Positions 25,734-35,262 are shown, numbered from the stretch's first letter. The stretch: 64,000 nucleotides of DNA from Streptomyces sp. NBC_01431 (GCF_036231355.1 NZ_CP109496.1:5270001-5334000), one strand, 5' to 3'. Notes: generated from the letters alone by a model not told the origin. Numbers and translations are program-made.

Positions 25734-28169
25734 TCAGTCGGTGGCGTGCAGGCGGGCGCGCAGGTTTTCGATGAGGGTGGGTGGGCTGCCCATCTCCTGG
25801 TGGATGGTGAGGGCCCTCGTCAGGTCGTCGCGCAGCCGGGAGCGGTCCGCGCCGGGGCGCGTGGCGATGGCTGCCAGGTCGAGCAGGGCTTCGGCCTCGT
25901 ACGCGTACGCCTGCTGCTCGCGCAGTGTCCGAGCCCCCTCCCGCAGCATGGCGGCGGCCTCATCGGTCCGGCCCAAGTGGTCGAGGGCGCGGCCGAGCGC
26001 CAGGGTGGCCCTGGCCGCCATGCGGTGATCGGGGTCGGGCAGGGACAACAGGTCCGTACGGGCCTGCCGGAGCGTGGCCAGCGCGTCGGCCGACTCGCCC
26101 TGCGCGTCCTGCGCGCGGCCGAGGAAGAAAGCCGCGATAGCCGCGCCGCGCGGCTCTTCGCCACGCACGTTCAGTTCCCTTGAGCGTCGGTACGCCGCGA
26201 TCGCGCGGGACGGGTCGAACTGGTCCCAGTAGCGGCCGGAGAACTCCCGCACGGACGCCTGTAGCACCAGGTCACCGGCCACTTCCGCACAGGCCAGCGC
26301 GACCTCCAGCTCCCGGTGCGCCGCGTCATGCTCACCCAGGTCCATGAGGGGGCGGGAGAGCAGGCTGCGCAGTCGTGCCTCGGCTGCCGGGGCGACGGCG
26401 GCCGCCGCGTAACCGGCACCCAGCTCCAGCGACTCCTGCCAGTCACCGAGGTGGCGATGGTGCAGGAACAGTACGGTGAAGCCCTCCGCGAGCTGCCAGC
26501 CCGGCGTGTACAGCCGGTACTCGCCGGCCGCACGCAGGACCGCCATGATGTTGGCGCGCTCGGCCTCCAGCCAGTCCAGGGGCTTTCGGCCGCTCTGCGC
26601 GGCGAACGGGTCCGTCCGCCCGGCCAGCAGGGAGCGGAGGTCGGCGACGCGCGTCCGGTCGGCACGCACGGCGCGGTCGGCGAACGCCGTGAGGGCCAGG
26701 TAGTGCGTCAGCACGCGCCGCACGACCGCGGGCCCGGCGTCGGACGGCTCCTCGGCCGCCGCGCGCTCGCGGGCATGCAGCCGCACCAGGCCGTGGAACC
26801 GGTAGCGGCGGTCCTGCGCCGTTTCCAGCAGGCTCATGTCCTCCAGTACGTCGAGAAGCAGCTGGGCGGCCACCACGTCGGTTCCCAGGGCGGCCGCGGC
26901 CGTCGCCGCGTCGAAGGACCGGCCCGGGATCCAGCCGAGCAGCCGGTAGCCGTGTGCCAGCTCCGGCGTCAGCTGTCGATACGAGGAGTCGAAGACGGCG
27001 GACACCGGGGACTCGCCTCCCACGCGGAGGGCCGTCAACCGCCGTTCCTCGTCGCGGAGTTCGGCGGCGAGCGCGGACAGAGTGAGGTGGCGGTCGGTCA
27101 GCAGCCGGGCCGCGGCGACGTGCAGGGCGACCGGGAGCCCGGAGCACAGGTCGGCCACCTGCCGTGCCGCGTCCGGGTCGGCGGCGATCCGCGCCTCGCC
27201 GCACCGAGCGGCCAGCAGAAGCAGCGCGGCCTGCGGCGTGAGCGGTTCAAGGGGCAGCGGGCGTGCTCCGTCGACCGAGAGCTCGCCGAGCTTCGCGGTG
27301 CTCGTGGCGAGTACGACACTGCCGGCGCCGTGCGGAATCAGCGCCCGTACCTGCGCGGGTGCGGTCACGTCGTCAAGGACGAGCAGTACCCGCAGCTCAG
27401 AGGTCCGGTCGCGGAAGAGCGCGCATCGCTCCTCAAGTGACGATGGCAGGCGGGTGTCCTGGACGCCGAGGGAGCGCAGGCAGTGACCAACGGCGTCGAG
27501 CACGTCCGCCCCGGCCTCCGACCGGCCGCGCAGCGCCGCGAAGTCGACGTAGAGCCGGCCGTCGGGGAAGTTCCGGCGCATCGCGTGTGCCCAGTGCCGG
27601 GCGAGGGCGGTCTTTCCGACTCCGGGCGGCCCGGCGAGTACGCGGACGTCGACGTGCGAGGCGTCGGCGGGTGCCGACGAGTCGCCGAGGTCGGCCAGCT
27701 CGGCGGTCCGGTTGACGAACCGGGTCCGCAGGGCGGGGACTTCTGACGGTGGGCCGGACGCGCGCACGGCCGGAGGCGCGCCGAAGGTGACCCCGGACAA
27801 GGCGGTGGCCGCGGCCGGGGACGCCGGGAAGGAGGTGTCCCGGTCGCGTTCCCCGTCCAACTCGCGCAGCAGGTCGACCAGTTCGGCTGCCGTCGCGGAG
27901 CCCTCCTGGAGGGAGTGGCGCAGCCTGCGCCGCAGCCGGTCGGTGGCGTCGCCGAGCGCGTACTGGTCATCCGCTCGCAGGGCCGCCGCCAACTGCTCGA
28001 CGGCGGAACGGAGTTCCTCGTCGCCCGCCTCGGTGCCGTCCTGCTGCCGACGACGGTTGAACAGGCGGCTGATGAGACCCCGCGCCTGCGTCCACGCCTC
28101 TGTGACAGCGAGCCCGATCACCGTGCTCGTAGCCCCCGAAGCGGCGAGCGCCACCACCTCGACTCCCAC
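25734..28169 (-). CDS. STAND/NB-ARC NTPase with TPR domain
   Basis: An 811-residue signalling ATPase. Residues 1-115 form a helical N-terminal module (VEVVALAASGATSTVIGLAV, a charged linker, then AVEQLAAALRADDQYALGDA), not a DNA-binding domain. The NB-ARC core has P-loop GPPGVGKT at 180-187, Walker B LLVLDDV near 262-268, the GLP motif in CSGLPVALHVAAARL and a winged-helix part ending FHGLVRLHARE. From about residue 570 to the end there are TPR-like helices (ARATLALGRALDHLGRTDEA). This is the AfsR/SARP-type architecture without its DNA-binding part. The GTG start has GAAGGGGG 5 nt upstream. It follows the GT-B-like gene by 87 bp on the same strand. Confidence 0.85.
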   Translation of the reverse strand: MGVEVVALAASGATSTVIGLAVTEAWTQARGLISRLFNRRRQQDGTEAGDEELRSAVEQLAAALRADDQYALGDATDRLRRRLRHSLQEGSATAAELVDLLRELDGERDRDTSFPASPAAATALSGVTFGAPPAVRASGPPSEVPALRTRFVNRTAELADLGDSSAPADASHVDVRVLAGPPGVGKTALARHWAHAMRRNFPDGRLYVDFAALRGRSEAGADVLDAVGHCLRSLGVQDTRLPSSLEERCALFRDRTSELRVLLVLDDVTAPAQVRALIPHGAGSVVLATSTAKLGELSVDGARPLPLEPLTPQAALLLLAARCGEARIAADPDAARQVADLCSGLPVALHVAAARLLTDRHLTLSALAAELRDEERRLTALRVGGESPVSAVFDSSYRQLTPELAHGYRLLGWIPGRSFDAATAAAALGTDVVAAQLLLDVLEDMSLLETAQDRRYRFHGLVRLHARERAAAEEPSDAGPAVVRRVLTHYLALTAFADRAVRADRTRVADLRSLLAGRTDPFAAQSGRKPLDWLEAERANIMAVLRAAGEYRLYTPGWQLAEGFTVLFLHHRHLGDWQESLELGAGYAAAAVAPAAEARLRSLLSRPLMDLGEHDAAHRELEVALACAEVAGDLVLQASVREFSGRYWDQFDPSRAIAAYRRSRELNVRGEEPRGAAIAAFFLGRAQDAQGESADALATLRQARTDLLSLPDPDHRMAARATLALGRALDHLGRTDEAAAMLREGARTLREQQAYAYEAEALLDLAAIATRPGADRSRLRDDLTRALTIHQEMGSPPTLIENLRARLHATD

Positions 28170-28256
28170 CGGGCCCCCTTCACGGACGTGTTGATGACCA
28201 CCGTAGAGGGATCGGGGGGACGTCGGTAGTACGGAACTTGGACGGTTGTCCGGGTA

Positions 28257-30146
28257 TCACCCGTCCAGATGCCCCGCAGCGCGGAGCGTCAGGCGGATGG
28301 AAGGGAGTCCGCGGGGCTCGTCGCGCGGGTCACCGACGCGCACGGTCACCGAGCCCTCGCCGGGCGTGCGGCCGTCCCGCAGGCAGGCGTAGAGCGCGGC
28401 GGCGGCGAACGCGGGATCGGCCGGACCGGAGTCGGCCGAGACCAGCATGGTCGCTCCGTGACGCCGGCCCACCAGGCTCTCTCCCGAAGCCAGCGCGGTT
28501 GCGGCCAGCAGACTCCCGGGCCACCGTGCCAGCGTGTCCCGCACCCAGCGCAGGGCGTCCGCCGAGGATGGCGCAGGGGTGGAACCCAGCAGAACCGAGG
28601 CACTCTCCGTCAGGCGCCGGTCGCGTTCCCGGTCCGGACACACCGTGAGATGCACGAAGGTCCCGGCCTCCTCGGACAGTTCGGCGGCCACGGTGCAGGG
28701 GAAACGCCGGACGTCCACGGTGGTCCGGCTGACGGGTGCGGGGTTGGTGGGGGTGGGGGCTGGGTTGATGGGGGTGGGCTCGGGGCCGGTGGCGGTCGGG
28801 GCGGGGCAGGTGTGGGTGGGTCCGGGGTTGATGTCCGCGGATCCGGCGTCGATGCCGGTCGGCGCGGGGGCGGTGTCCGTGGGGCCGGGAGCGCTGACGC
28901 GGGTGACCACCATCCATGCGGTGACCGTCGTCGCCGGATTCTCCGGCACCGTGAGGGTGAGAGGCCCTGGCGGCGGTGCGGTCGTCGGCGGTTCCAGGCG
29001 GAGCAGGTCGTAGAGGGCGGTACGCAGCCGGGCGAGCGCGGTGCCGGGCTCGGTGAAGGCTCGGGCGGCCACCGAGGCGTACTGGTCGGGCTTGTGGGTC
29101 CGTATGACGTCTTCGATCTGCCGCAGTGCGCTCCGCCCGGGGCCGAACCGGGGGGCGGTCCGGGCGAGATCGGCGCCGGCGGTGCCGGGTACCGCGTCGT
29201 TCCCGTACGCGGCCAGGGCCAGCGGCTTGTCGAGCGAGGCGCCGTACAGCGTCACCGAGCCGTGGTCGCCGATGACGACGTCGGCGGCCACCAGTGCGGG
29301 GCGCCAGTCGTGAACGGGCGGCATCAGGAGCAGACCGGCATCGAGGGCGTCGGCCTGGAGGGTCCGGACGTGCCAGGCGCCGTGCGCCGACCACACGTTG
29401 GGATGCAGGACCAGGCCGACCCGGTACTCGTCCCAGGGCAGTTCGGCGAGGAGTCGCGCGGGCAGCTGCGGGTCCCGGCCGATGAGGGAGGTGGGGCCCC
29501 ACGTCGAACTCACCAGCACCAGGCGCTGGTGGTCCGCGACGCCCAGCGCCCGCCGGTAGTCGTCGCGCCGGTCCGCGCTGACGAGCAGTTCGTCGAGACA
29601 GGGGTCTCCGACGAGCAGGGTGTGTCCGGCGGTCTTCGGATGCGAGGCGAGCAGCTGCCGCTCCTGCTCCGGGTGTGACACGGCGATCCAGGCCCGCCCC
29701 GCTTCGAGGAGCGCGTCGGGTACGACGCCCGAGAGGCGGCTGCGCGAGGAGCGGGAGTCCGGCACGTACTTCTGGAACCCGATGCCGTGCGGGAGTACCA
29801 GTACCGGGCAGTTCCCTTCCGGAACCTCGATGTTCTCGCTCGCGCTGAGAATCAGGTCGGGGGCGATGTGCGGCAGCTGGCCCCACGGCATGACGCGGCA
29901 ACCGGAATCGTGGAGCAGATCGAGGGAGCCGTCGCCAAAGGCCGAGGTCGGGTCGTGCGCGAACACCACCGTCACCCGGGAGTCCCCGCGCAGCAGCGCG
30001 GGCAGCACCTCAAGGACACGGATGGTCGAGGTGAGAGTGCGGGCGGCGACGACGAGCGTGCGCTCACCGGGGAACGTGCTCCAGCGGTGGGCGCCGTCCC
30101 CCACCGGAACGCGCAGGAACGGGATGTCAGCGATACGCGCGGCCAC
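28257..30146 (-). CDS. GT-B-fold, CDP-glycerol glycerophosphotransferase-like protein with C-terminal extra domain
   Basis: A 629-residue protein of unknown role. Residues 1-370 look like a GT-B transferase of the TagF or epimerase kind: VLVLPHGIGFQKY, WIAVSHPEQERQLL, LVLVSSTWGPTSL, LVLHPNVW, and ADVVIGDHGSVTLYGASLDKP, which mirrors the TDYSS...LDKP site of TagF enzymes. About residues 415-470 are a Pro/Thr linker with repeated PxPT units. The last 150 residues (VDVRRFPCTVAAEL to the end) form a separate domain not recognised here. The GTG start has GAGGGGGG upstream. An 18-copy heptamer array sits 35 bp before the start. The pairing with the STAND gene suggests a joint function, unproven. 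Confidence 0.7.
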   Translation of the reverse strand: MAARIADIPFLRVPVGDGAHRWSTFPGERTLVVAARTLTSTIRVLEVLPALLRGDSRVTVVFAHDPTSAFGDGSLDLLHDSGCRVMPWGQLPHIAPDLILSASENIEVPEGNCPVLVLPHGIGFQKYVPDSRSSRSRLSGVVPDALLEAGRAWIAVSHPEQERQLLASHPKTAGHTLLVGDPCLDELLVSADRRDDYRRALGVADHQRLVLVSSTWGPTSLIGRDPQLPARLLAELPWDEYRVGLVLHPNVWSAHGAWHVRTLQADALDAGLLLMPPVHDWRPALVAADVVIGDHGSVTLYGASLDKPLALAAYGNDAVPGTAGADLARTAPRFGPGRSALRQIEDVIRTHKPDQYASVAARAFTEPGTALARLRTALYDLLRLEPPTTAPPPGPLTLTVPENPATTVTAWMVVTRVSAPGPTDTAPAPTGIDAGSADINPGPTHTCPAPTATGPEPTPINPAPTPTNPAPVSRTTVDVRRFPCTVAAELSEEAGTFVHLTVCPDRERDRRLTESASVLLGSTPAPSSADALRWVRDTLARWPGSLLAATALASGESLVGRRHGATMLVSADSGPADPAFAAAALYACLRDGRTPGEGSVTVRVGDPRDEPRGLPSIRLTLRAAGHLDG

Positions 30147-30176
30147 CCCGGCCCCCCTCGCGCTCAGCGCCGGTTA

Positions 30177-30496
<320 letters not shown>

Positions 30497-30521
30497 AAAA
30501 AGGCCCTCCCGAAGGAGGGCC
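30497..30521 (-). terminator. Rho-independent terminator of tRNA-Arg
   Basis: Read on the minus strand, GGCCCTCC-TTCG-GGAGGGCC is an 8-bp stem with a stable tetraloop (30502-30521), followed directly by TTTTT (30497-30501). It begins about 20 bp after the tRNA 3' end. Confidence 0.93.
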
Positions 30522-30542
30522 GGACGCTCGGCTGCACATGAG

Positions 30543-30615
30543 CGCCCCCGGCAGGACTCGAACCTGCGGCCAAGCGCTTAGAAGGCGCCTGCTCTATCCA
30601 CTGAGCTACGGGGGC
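30543..30615 (-). tRNA. tRNA-Arg (anticodon TCT)
   Basis: Cloverleaf read on the minus strand. The acceptor stem is GCCCCCG / CGGGGGC with discriminator G, and the D-arm is AGCTCAGTGGATAGAGC. The anticodon stem-loop is GGCGC-CTTCTAA-GCGCT, so the 7-nt loop gives anticodon TCT (reads AGA). The T-arm contains GGTTCGAGTCC. The CCA end is not encoded. A tetraloop terminator with five T follows. AGA is a rare codon in such GC-rich genomes. Confidence 0.96.
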
Positions 30616-30973
30616 CGGATCGTGGCCTCGGCGGCCTGGAGCCCCGGGCGGACAGGGCGGCGGGTCCGGGAACGGTTCCCGGGCCGTTGACCTTGCCCGG
30701 GACAAGGATAGGGCTCCTGTCACCTCGTCCCGGTTGCTTCACCTGCGTGGCACGATGTGGAGGTTCGGTGAAGCGAACCGATAATCGCAGGCAGGTGCGA
30801 ATCGTGCAGCGCTTTTGACGCTTGCGGCGCAGGGTGTTGTGCACTCGTTATGCCCGCGTCCCGCTCATCCCTTGTGTCCCATCTGTCCGTCCGGTATGCC
30901 CTGGCGGCGGATGGACGCGCGCGGAAGTGGCCATACGCTTCAAAAAGGCGCCAAAGTTGGGCATTCTTCGCAT
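30616..30973. other. Divergent gap between tRNA-Arg and dynA
   Basis: It should hold the promoters of both genes. A stem-loop GGTTCG-GTGAAG-CGAACC lies at 30762-30779, just before ATAATCG. A possible -35, TTGACG, occurs near 30817, followed by TTGTGC at standard distance. The dynA frame stays open through much of the right half, so part of it could be coding if an upstream start such as the ATG at 30911 is used. Confidence 0.35.
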
Positions 30974-32587
30974 GTGGTGACCTTGGACGTACGGCCTCAG
31001 CTCATCGACGCACTCTCCGCCCTGCGCGACAGTGTCGCCGCCGTGCGCCTCCCACTGCCGCTGCCGGGTGCCCCACGCGCCCGGCAGACGCGCAGTGAGC
31101 TGCTCGCACAGCTCGACGACTATCTGCTGCCCCGGCTCCGAGACCCCGAAGCCCCGTTGCTCGCGGTGATCGGCGGTTCGACCGGGGCGGGGAAGTCGAC
31201 CCTCGTCAACTCCCTTGTGGGGCGCCGGGTCAGCGAGGCGGGCGTGCTGCGGCCCACCACGCGGACGCCCGTGCTGGTCTGCCACCCCGACGACAAGGAC
31301 TGGTTCGCCGGGCCGCGCGTACTGCCCGAACTCACCCGCGTATGGCTGCCGCAGCAGCAGGAGGACGCCGAGGGAGGCGGGCTGCCCGGTGGGGACGACA
31401 TGGGTGCGGTACGTGTCGAGACCGTCGCCACGCTGCCCCGCGGGCTCGCGCTGCTGGACGCCCCCGACATCGACTCACTGGTCGTCAGCAACCGCATCCT
31501 GGCCGCCGAACTCATCTGCGCCGCCGACGTGTGGGTCATGGTCACCACCGCCTCCCGGTACGCCGACGCGGTGCCCTGGCACCTGCTGCGTACCGCCAAG
31601 GAGTACGACGCGTCGCTCGTCACCGTGCTCGACCGGGTGCCGCACCAGGTGCTCGCCGAAGTCTCCCGGCAGTACGCGGCGTTGCTCACCAAGGCCGGGC
31701 TCGGGGAGGTGCCGCGGTTCACGGTGCCCGAGCTGCCCGAGTCAGCGGGAGCCTCGCACGGGCTGCTGCCCGGCAGCGCCGTCGCCCCGCTGCTCGCCTG
31801 GCTCACCCACCGCAGCAAGGATCCGGCGGCCCGTCAGCAGGCCGTGGCCCGCACCGCCTCCGGCGCGATCGAATCGCTCAACGCGCGGATGCCCGAGCTC
31901 GCTTCGGCCGTCGCAGCGCAGTACGCGGCGGCCGTACGCCTCACCGGCGCGGTCGAGGACGCGTACGCCAAGGAGGGTGCCCGGGTGCACCGGCGGTTGC
32001 GGGCGGGCGAGGTGCTCGCCGGGGACGCGCTCACCCGCTGGCGTGCCCATCCGGGCGGCGCCTCCTCCGCGGAGCTGCTCGACGCCCTCGTGGACAGCCT
32101 CGCCGAGTTGCTGCGCTGCGCGGCCGCCGCCGCCGACGAGCGGGTCCGGGACGCCTGGGCGCGCGAGCCCGCCGCGGGGCGCTTCGTCGGCGCCGTACGC
32201 CACGAGGACCCCGAGGACCGGATCGGGCTCGCCGTGCGGCGCTGGCGCAGGGTGCTCGAAGAGCTCGCCGAGGAGGAAGTGCGGGAGATGGAACGGTCCC
32301 TGGCACCCGACCCGGAGACCGTGGCGGCCCTGCTCGCCGCGGCCCTGCTCGGCGGCAAGCGAGCCCGCCGGGCCGGTGAGCGGCTCGCCGAGCGGATCGG
32401 CGCCCAGGGCGCGCTGCGGCTGCGCGACAAGGGCGGCGAGCTGATCGCCACGTACATCGACCAAGTGCTCGGCGCCGAACGGGAGCGGCGGCTCGCGCCG
32501 CTGGACGAGCTGGAGGTAACGCCCGAGCCGCAGGCCGGGCTGATCGCCGCGCTGTCCGTGGTGCAGAGGGAGAGGAGAGCGGCATGA
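30974..32587 (+). CDS. dynA: Dynamin-like GTPase, first of pair (DynA-like)
   Basis: Soluble dynamin-family GTPase of about 537 residues. The G1 loop is GGSTGAGKST near residues 67-76, G2 is the Thr in RPTTRTPV, G3 is LLDAPDIDS and the G4 region LVTVLDRV. The rest is long alpha-helix rich in Ala/Arg/Glu, as in stalk regions. It overlaps the next gene by ATGA. In Streptomyces a pair of such proteins, DynA and DynB, stabilises FtsZ rings in sporulation septa. The ssbB gene downstream supports orthology, though names are by resemblance. The start is uncertain: GTG at 30974 or 30977 gives the VVTLDVRPQL beginning; ATG at 30911 is an alternative. Confidence 0.82.
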   Translation: MVTLDVRPQLIDALSALRDSVAAVRLPLPLPGAPRARQTRSELLAQLDDYLLPRLRDPEAPLLAVIGGSTGAGKSTLVNSLVGRRVSEAGVLRPTTRTPVLVCHPDDKDWFAGPRVLPELTRVWLPQQQEDAEGGGLPGGDDMGAVRVETVATLPRGLALLDAPDIDSLVVSNRILAAELICAADVWVMVTTASRYADAVPWHLLRTAKEYDASLVTVLDRVPHQVLAEVSRQYAALLTKAGLGEVPRFTVPELPESAGASHGLLPGSAVAPLLAWLTHRSKDPAARQQAVARTASGAIESLNARMPELASAVAAQYAAAVRLTGAVEDAYAKEGARVHRRLRAGEVLAGDALTRWRAHPGGASSAELLDALVDSLAELLRCAAAAADERVRDAWAREPAAGRFVGAVRHEDPEDRIGLAVRRWRRVLEELAEEEVREMERSLAPDPETVAALLAAALLGGKRARRAGERLAERIGAQGALRLRDKGGELIATYIDQVLGAERERRLAPLDELEVTPEPQAGLIAALSVVQRERRAA

Positions 32588-34305
32588 CACAGGAGGTCGA
32601 CGACCGCTGGGACGACGGGCTGATCCGGCGGCGCGCCGCCGAACCCGGCGAGGTGACGGAAGTGTCCCTTCCGGGCGAGGAGGACCCGCAGGACGCCGCG
32701 GAGAACGCCTACGAGCCCATCGGCGGGCCGTACGTCGGTGCGCTGCGGGGCCGTCTGGACGCGCTCAGCGAGCTGATCGGACTGTCCCGCACCCGTCTCG
32801 ACGGCGGGAAGCTCGCGGAGGCGGGGCGAGTGCTCGACGAGGCGTCGGCACGGCAGCGCCTTTCCTCGCGGCACACCGTCGTCGCTGTCGCGGGCGCCAC
32901 CGGAAGCGGCAAGTCCACTCTCTTCAACTCCCTTGCAAAAAGCCAGATTTCGGACACCGGGCTGCGCCGGCCCACCACCGGGGCGCCCATCGCGTGCAGT
33001 TGGACCGACGGCGCCGCAGGCCTGCTCGACCGGCTCGGGATCCCCGGCAGGCTGCGCCGACGGCCCATCGACAGCCCGGACAGCGACCTGGAGGGCCTGG
33101 TCCTGGTCGATCTGCCGGACCTCGACTCGGCGGTCGTCTCGCACCGCCACGCCGCCGACCGGGTCCTCGCGCTCGTGGACGCGATCGTGTGGGTCGTGGA
33201 CCCCGAGAAGTACGCGGACGCCGTGCTCCACGAGCGCTACCTGCGCCCGCTGGCGGGCCACGCGGAGGTCAGCTTCGTCGTGCTCAACCAGGTGGACCGG
33301 CTGCCCGGCGACGCCGCCGACCAGGTGCTCGACGATCTGCGCCGACTGCTCGACGAGGACGGCATGGCGCTCGGCGAACACGGCGAGCCCGGTGCCTCGG
33401 TGCTCGCCGTGTCCGCGCTGACCGGAGAGGGTGTCGGCGAACTGCGCGAACAACTCGGCCGGTTCGTGCAGGAACGCGGCGCGGCGGCCCGCCGGCTCTC
33501 CGCCGACGTGGACACCGCCGCCGCCGAACTGCGTCCGCTGTACGTCGCGGACGGCCGGGCCGGCCTCGGCGAACGGGCCCGCCAGGACTTCGCGGACCGC
33601 CTGGCCACGGCGGTCGGAGCCTGCGCGGCGGGCGAGGCGGCCGAACGCGAGTGGCGGCGCAACGCCAGCCGTGCGTGCGGGACGCCGTGGCTGCGACTGT
33701 GGCGCTGGTACGACCAGATTCGCGTCCCGGCACTGCAGCGGCCGCGCCCCGACGCTCGGGCCGAGGAACAGGTCACCGCGCGCCAACGGGTCGAGCAGGC
33801 GGTCCGTACGGTCGCCGACGAGGCCTCGGCGGGGCTGCCCGCGCCCTGGGCGCAGGCCGTGCGCGAGGCCGCGGTGCGGGGCGCCGACGGGCTTCCCGAG
33901 GCCCTGGACGAGCTCGCGGCACGGGAGGAACAGGAGCGCGGCACCTCACCCCGGCCCCCGTGGTGGCCGGCCGCCGTGCTGGCCCAGATGCTCATGACCG
34001 GCGTTCAGATCGTGGGCGGACTATGGCTTTTCGGCCAGATCATCGGGGTGCTCGCGCCGGGTCTGATCGTGCCCGCGCTGGTGATGCTGGGCGGGATCGT
34101 GGGCGGGCCGCTGGTCGAGTGGGCGTGCGCGGTGGCGGCCCGCGGCCCGGGGCGGCGCTACGGGCAGGAGGCCGAACGCAGACTCCGCGAGGCCGCGGCG
34201 GCCTGCGGCCGGGCCAAGGTCCTCGACCCGGTGGCCACGGAGCTGCTGCGGTATCGCGAGGTGCGCGAGCAGTACGCGGTGGTGGTGGGGGCGGGGGCGC
34301 GGTGA
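32584..34305 (+). CDS. dynB: Dynamin-like GTPase with membrane segments (DynB-like)
   Basis: Second dynamin-like GTPase, 573 residues. G1 is GATGSGKST at 104-112, G2 LRRPTTGAPIA, G3 LVDLPDLDS, and G4 FVVLNQVDRL. Unlike its partner it has two hydrophobic helices near residues 460-510 (PWWPAAVLAQMLMTGVQIVG and GLIVPALVMLGGIVGGPLVE), so it can anchor the complex in the membrane at the division site. The first 45 residues are acidic and not conserved. Translation is coupled to dynA through ATGA. In related species the pair acts on sporulation septation; this is family knowledge, not seen here. Confidence 0.85.
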   Translation: MTQEVDDRWDDGLIRRRAAEPGEVTEVSLPGEEDPQDAAENAYEPIGGPYVGALRGRLDALSELIGLSRTRLDGGKLAEAGRVLDEASARQRLSSRHTVVAVAGATGSGKSTLFNSLAKSQISDTGLRRPTTGAPIACSWTDGAAGLLDRLGIPGRLRRRPIDSPDSDLEGLVLVDLPDLDSAVVSHRHAADRVLALVDAIVWVVDPEKYADAVLHERYLRPLAGHAEVSFVVLNQVDRLPGDAADQVLDDLRRLLDEDGMALGEHGEPGASVLAVSALTGEGVGELREQLGRFVQERGAAARRLSADVDTAAAELRPLYVADGRAGLGERARQDFADRLATAVGACAAGEAAEREWRRNASRACGTPWLRLWRWYDQIRVPALQRPRPDARAEEQVTARQRVEQAVRTVADEASAGLPAPWAQAVREAAVRGADGLPEALDELAAREEQERGTSPRPPWWPAAVLAQMLMTGVQIVGGLWLFGQIIGVLAPGLIVPALVMLGGIVGGPLVEWACAVAARGPGRRYGQEAERRLREAAAACGRAKVLDPVATELLRYREVREQYAVVVGAGAR

Positions 34306-34423
34306 GGGGGTCCTGGTGAGGGGGCTCGGCGGAGGGGCCTTGGTCAAGGGGGACTGGTGGAGGGGGGGGCTTGGTGACGGGCGTCAGGGTGAGCGGGCGC
34401 GGGGGCGGGCCCGGGTGAACGGG

Positions 34424-34450
34424 TTGTCCACAACCGGGCGGTAGTCCACA
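34424..34450. promoter_or_regulatory. Two DnaA-box-like sites upstream of ssbB
   Basis: TTGTCCACA (34424-34432) matches the Streptomyces DnaA box, and TAGTCCACA (34442-34450) is a one-mismatch form in the same orientation, 18 bp on. They lie about 190-215 bp before ssbB. DnaA control of an ssb gene would be sensible, but two boxes are weak evidence. Confidence 0.5.
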
Positions 34451-34466
34451 GGCTTCGGCACAGACT

Positions 34467-34531
34467 CCCCGTCCGGTCCAGCATGGAGATCGACGGCGCA
34501 AGGGTTCGATCGACGGCCGGACCGGACGGGG
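34467..34531. promoter_or_regulatory. Inverted repeat with 13-bp arms between dynB and ssbB
   Basis: CCCCGTCCGGTCC (34467-34479) and GGACCGGACGGGG (34519-34531) are exact complements, 39 nt apart. The loop holds ATCGACGG twice in direct order. It could end the dyn transcript or form a leader structure for ssbB. The G-rich stretch at 34306-34380 between the dynB stop and this repeat has no gene. Confidence 0.45.
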
Positions 34532-34639
34532 TTCTTCCTTGCGCTCGGCGAAACGCAGGTTCGCGCGGTCCAAGAGTCGTACGGGTTGTAAGGGTTCTTC
34601 GAGTTGTACGAGTTGGTCGAGGCACGGGGGTTGAGGGCA

Positions 34640-35140
34640 GTGAACGACACGATGGTGACGCTGGTCGGCAATGTGGCGACGCAGGTGGAGTGGCGGGAGT
34701 CGGCGACCGGCGGGGTGGCGAGGTTCCGGCTCGCGGTGACCGCGCGCCGCTTCGACCGGGAGAAGCAGTGCTGGGTGGACGGCGCCACCAGCTTCTACAC
34801 GGTGTGGGCGGCGCGAACGCTCGGGATGAACCTGACGGGCTCGGTGTCGATCGGTGAACCGCTGGTGGTGCACGGGCGTTTGAAGGTGCGGGACGAGGAG
34901 TGCAAGGAGGGTCCGCGCTGGTTCTCGGCCGACGTCGACGCGGTGGCCGTCGGACACGACATGTCACGGGGAACCACGGTGTTCCGACGGGTGTTCAAGG
35001 GCGAGGCGAGCCCGGCCGAACGGGCCAGGACGCAGAGGGCGGAGGGCGCTGCGCCGCCGGGAAGTGAACCGGCGGCATCGGGTGGACTCCCGTCGGTGGT
35101 ATGGGAGTCGGCGCCGACCGCCGAACCGGTGGGCACGTAG
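34640..35140 (+). CDS. ssbB: Single-stranded DNA-binding protein, second paralogue (SsbB)
   Basis: OB-fold ssDNA-binding protein of 166 residues. It starts VNDTMVTLVGNVATQVEWRE and carries the core RFRLAVTARRFDREKQCW, TSFYTVWAARTLGMNL and VVHGRLKVR. The C-terminus lacks the acidic DDDIPF-type tail of the replicative SSB, which marks the streptomycete SsbB, a paralogue linked to chromosome segregation in sporulation. The GTG at 34640 matches the start of relatives, though TTGAGGG lies only a few bases before it. The position behind dynAB is the usual one for this gene. Confidence 0.88.
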   Translation: MNDTMVTLVGNVATQVEWRESATGGVARFRLAVTARRFDREKQCWVDGATSFYTVWAARTLGMNLTGSVSIGEPLVVHGRLKVRDEECKEGPRWFSADVDAVAVGHDMSRGTTVFRRVFKGEASPAERARTQRAEGAAPPGSEPAASGGLPSVVWESAPTAEPVGT

Positions 35141-35262
35141 GGCGTCGGCTGCTTGAGGAGAGCCGGACGGACACGGAGCGGAGTCGTGCCGCGACGGGCG
35201 TCCGAAACTCCCCTTCTGTACCGGTGATTTATCGATACAGCTGGCTTGAATGCGTAGCCTCG

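Noticed and set aside
30543..30615. tRNA-Arg as attachment site of an integrated element
   Set aside because: No second copy of the tRNA 3' end was seen to the left, and no integrase or excisionase gene lies nearby. The accessory look of 25.4-30.3 kb remains unexplained.
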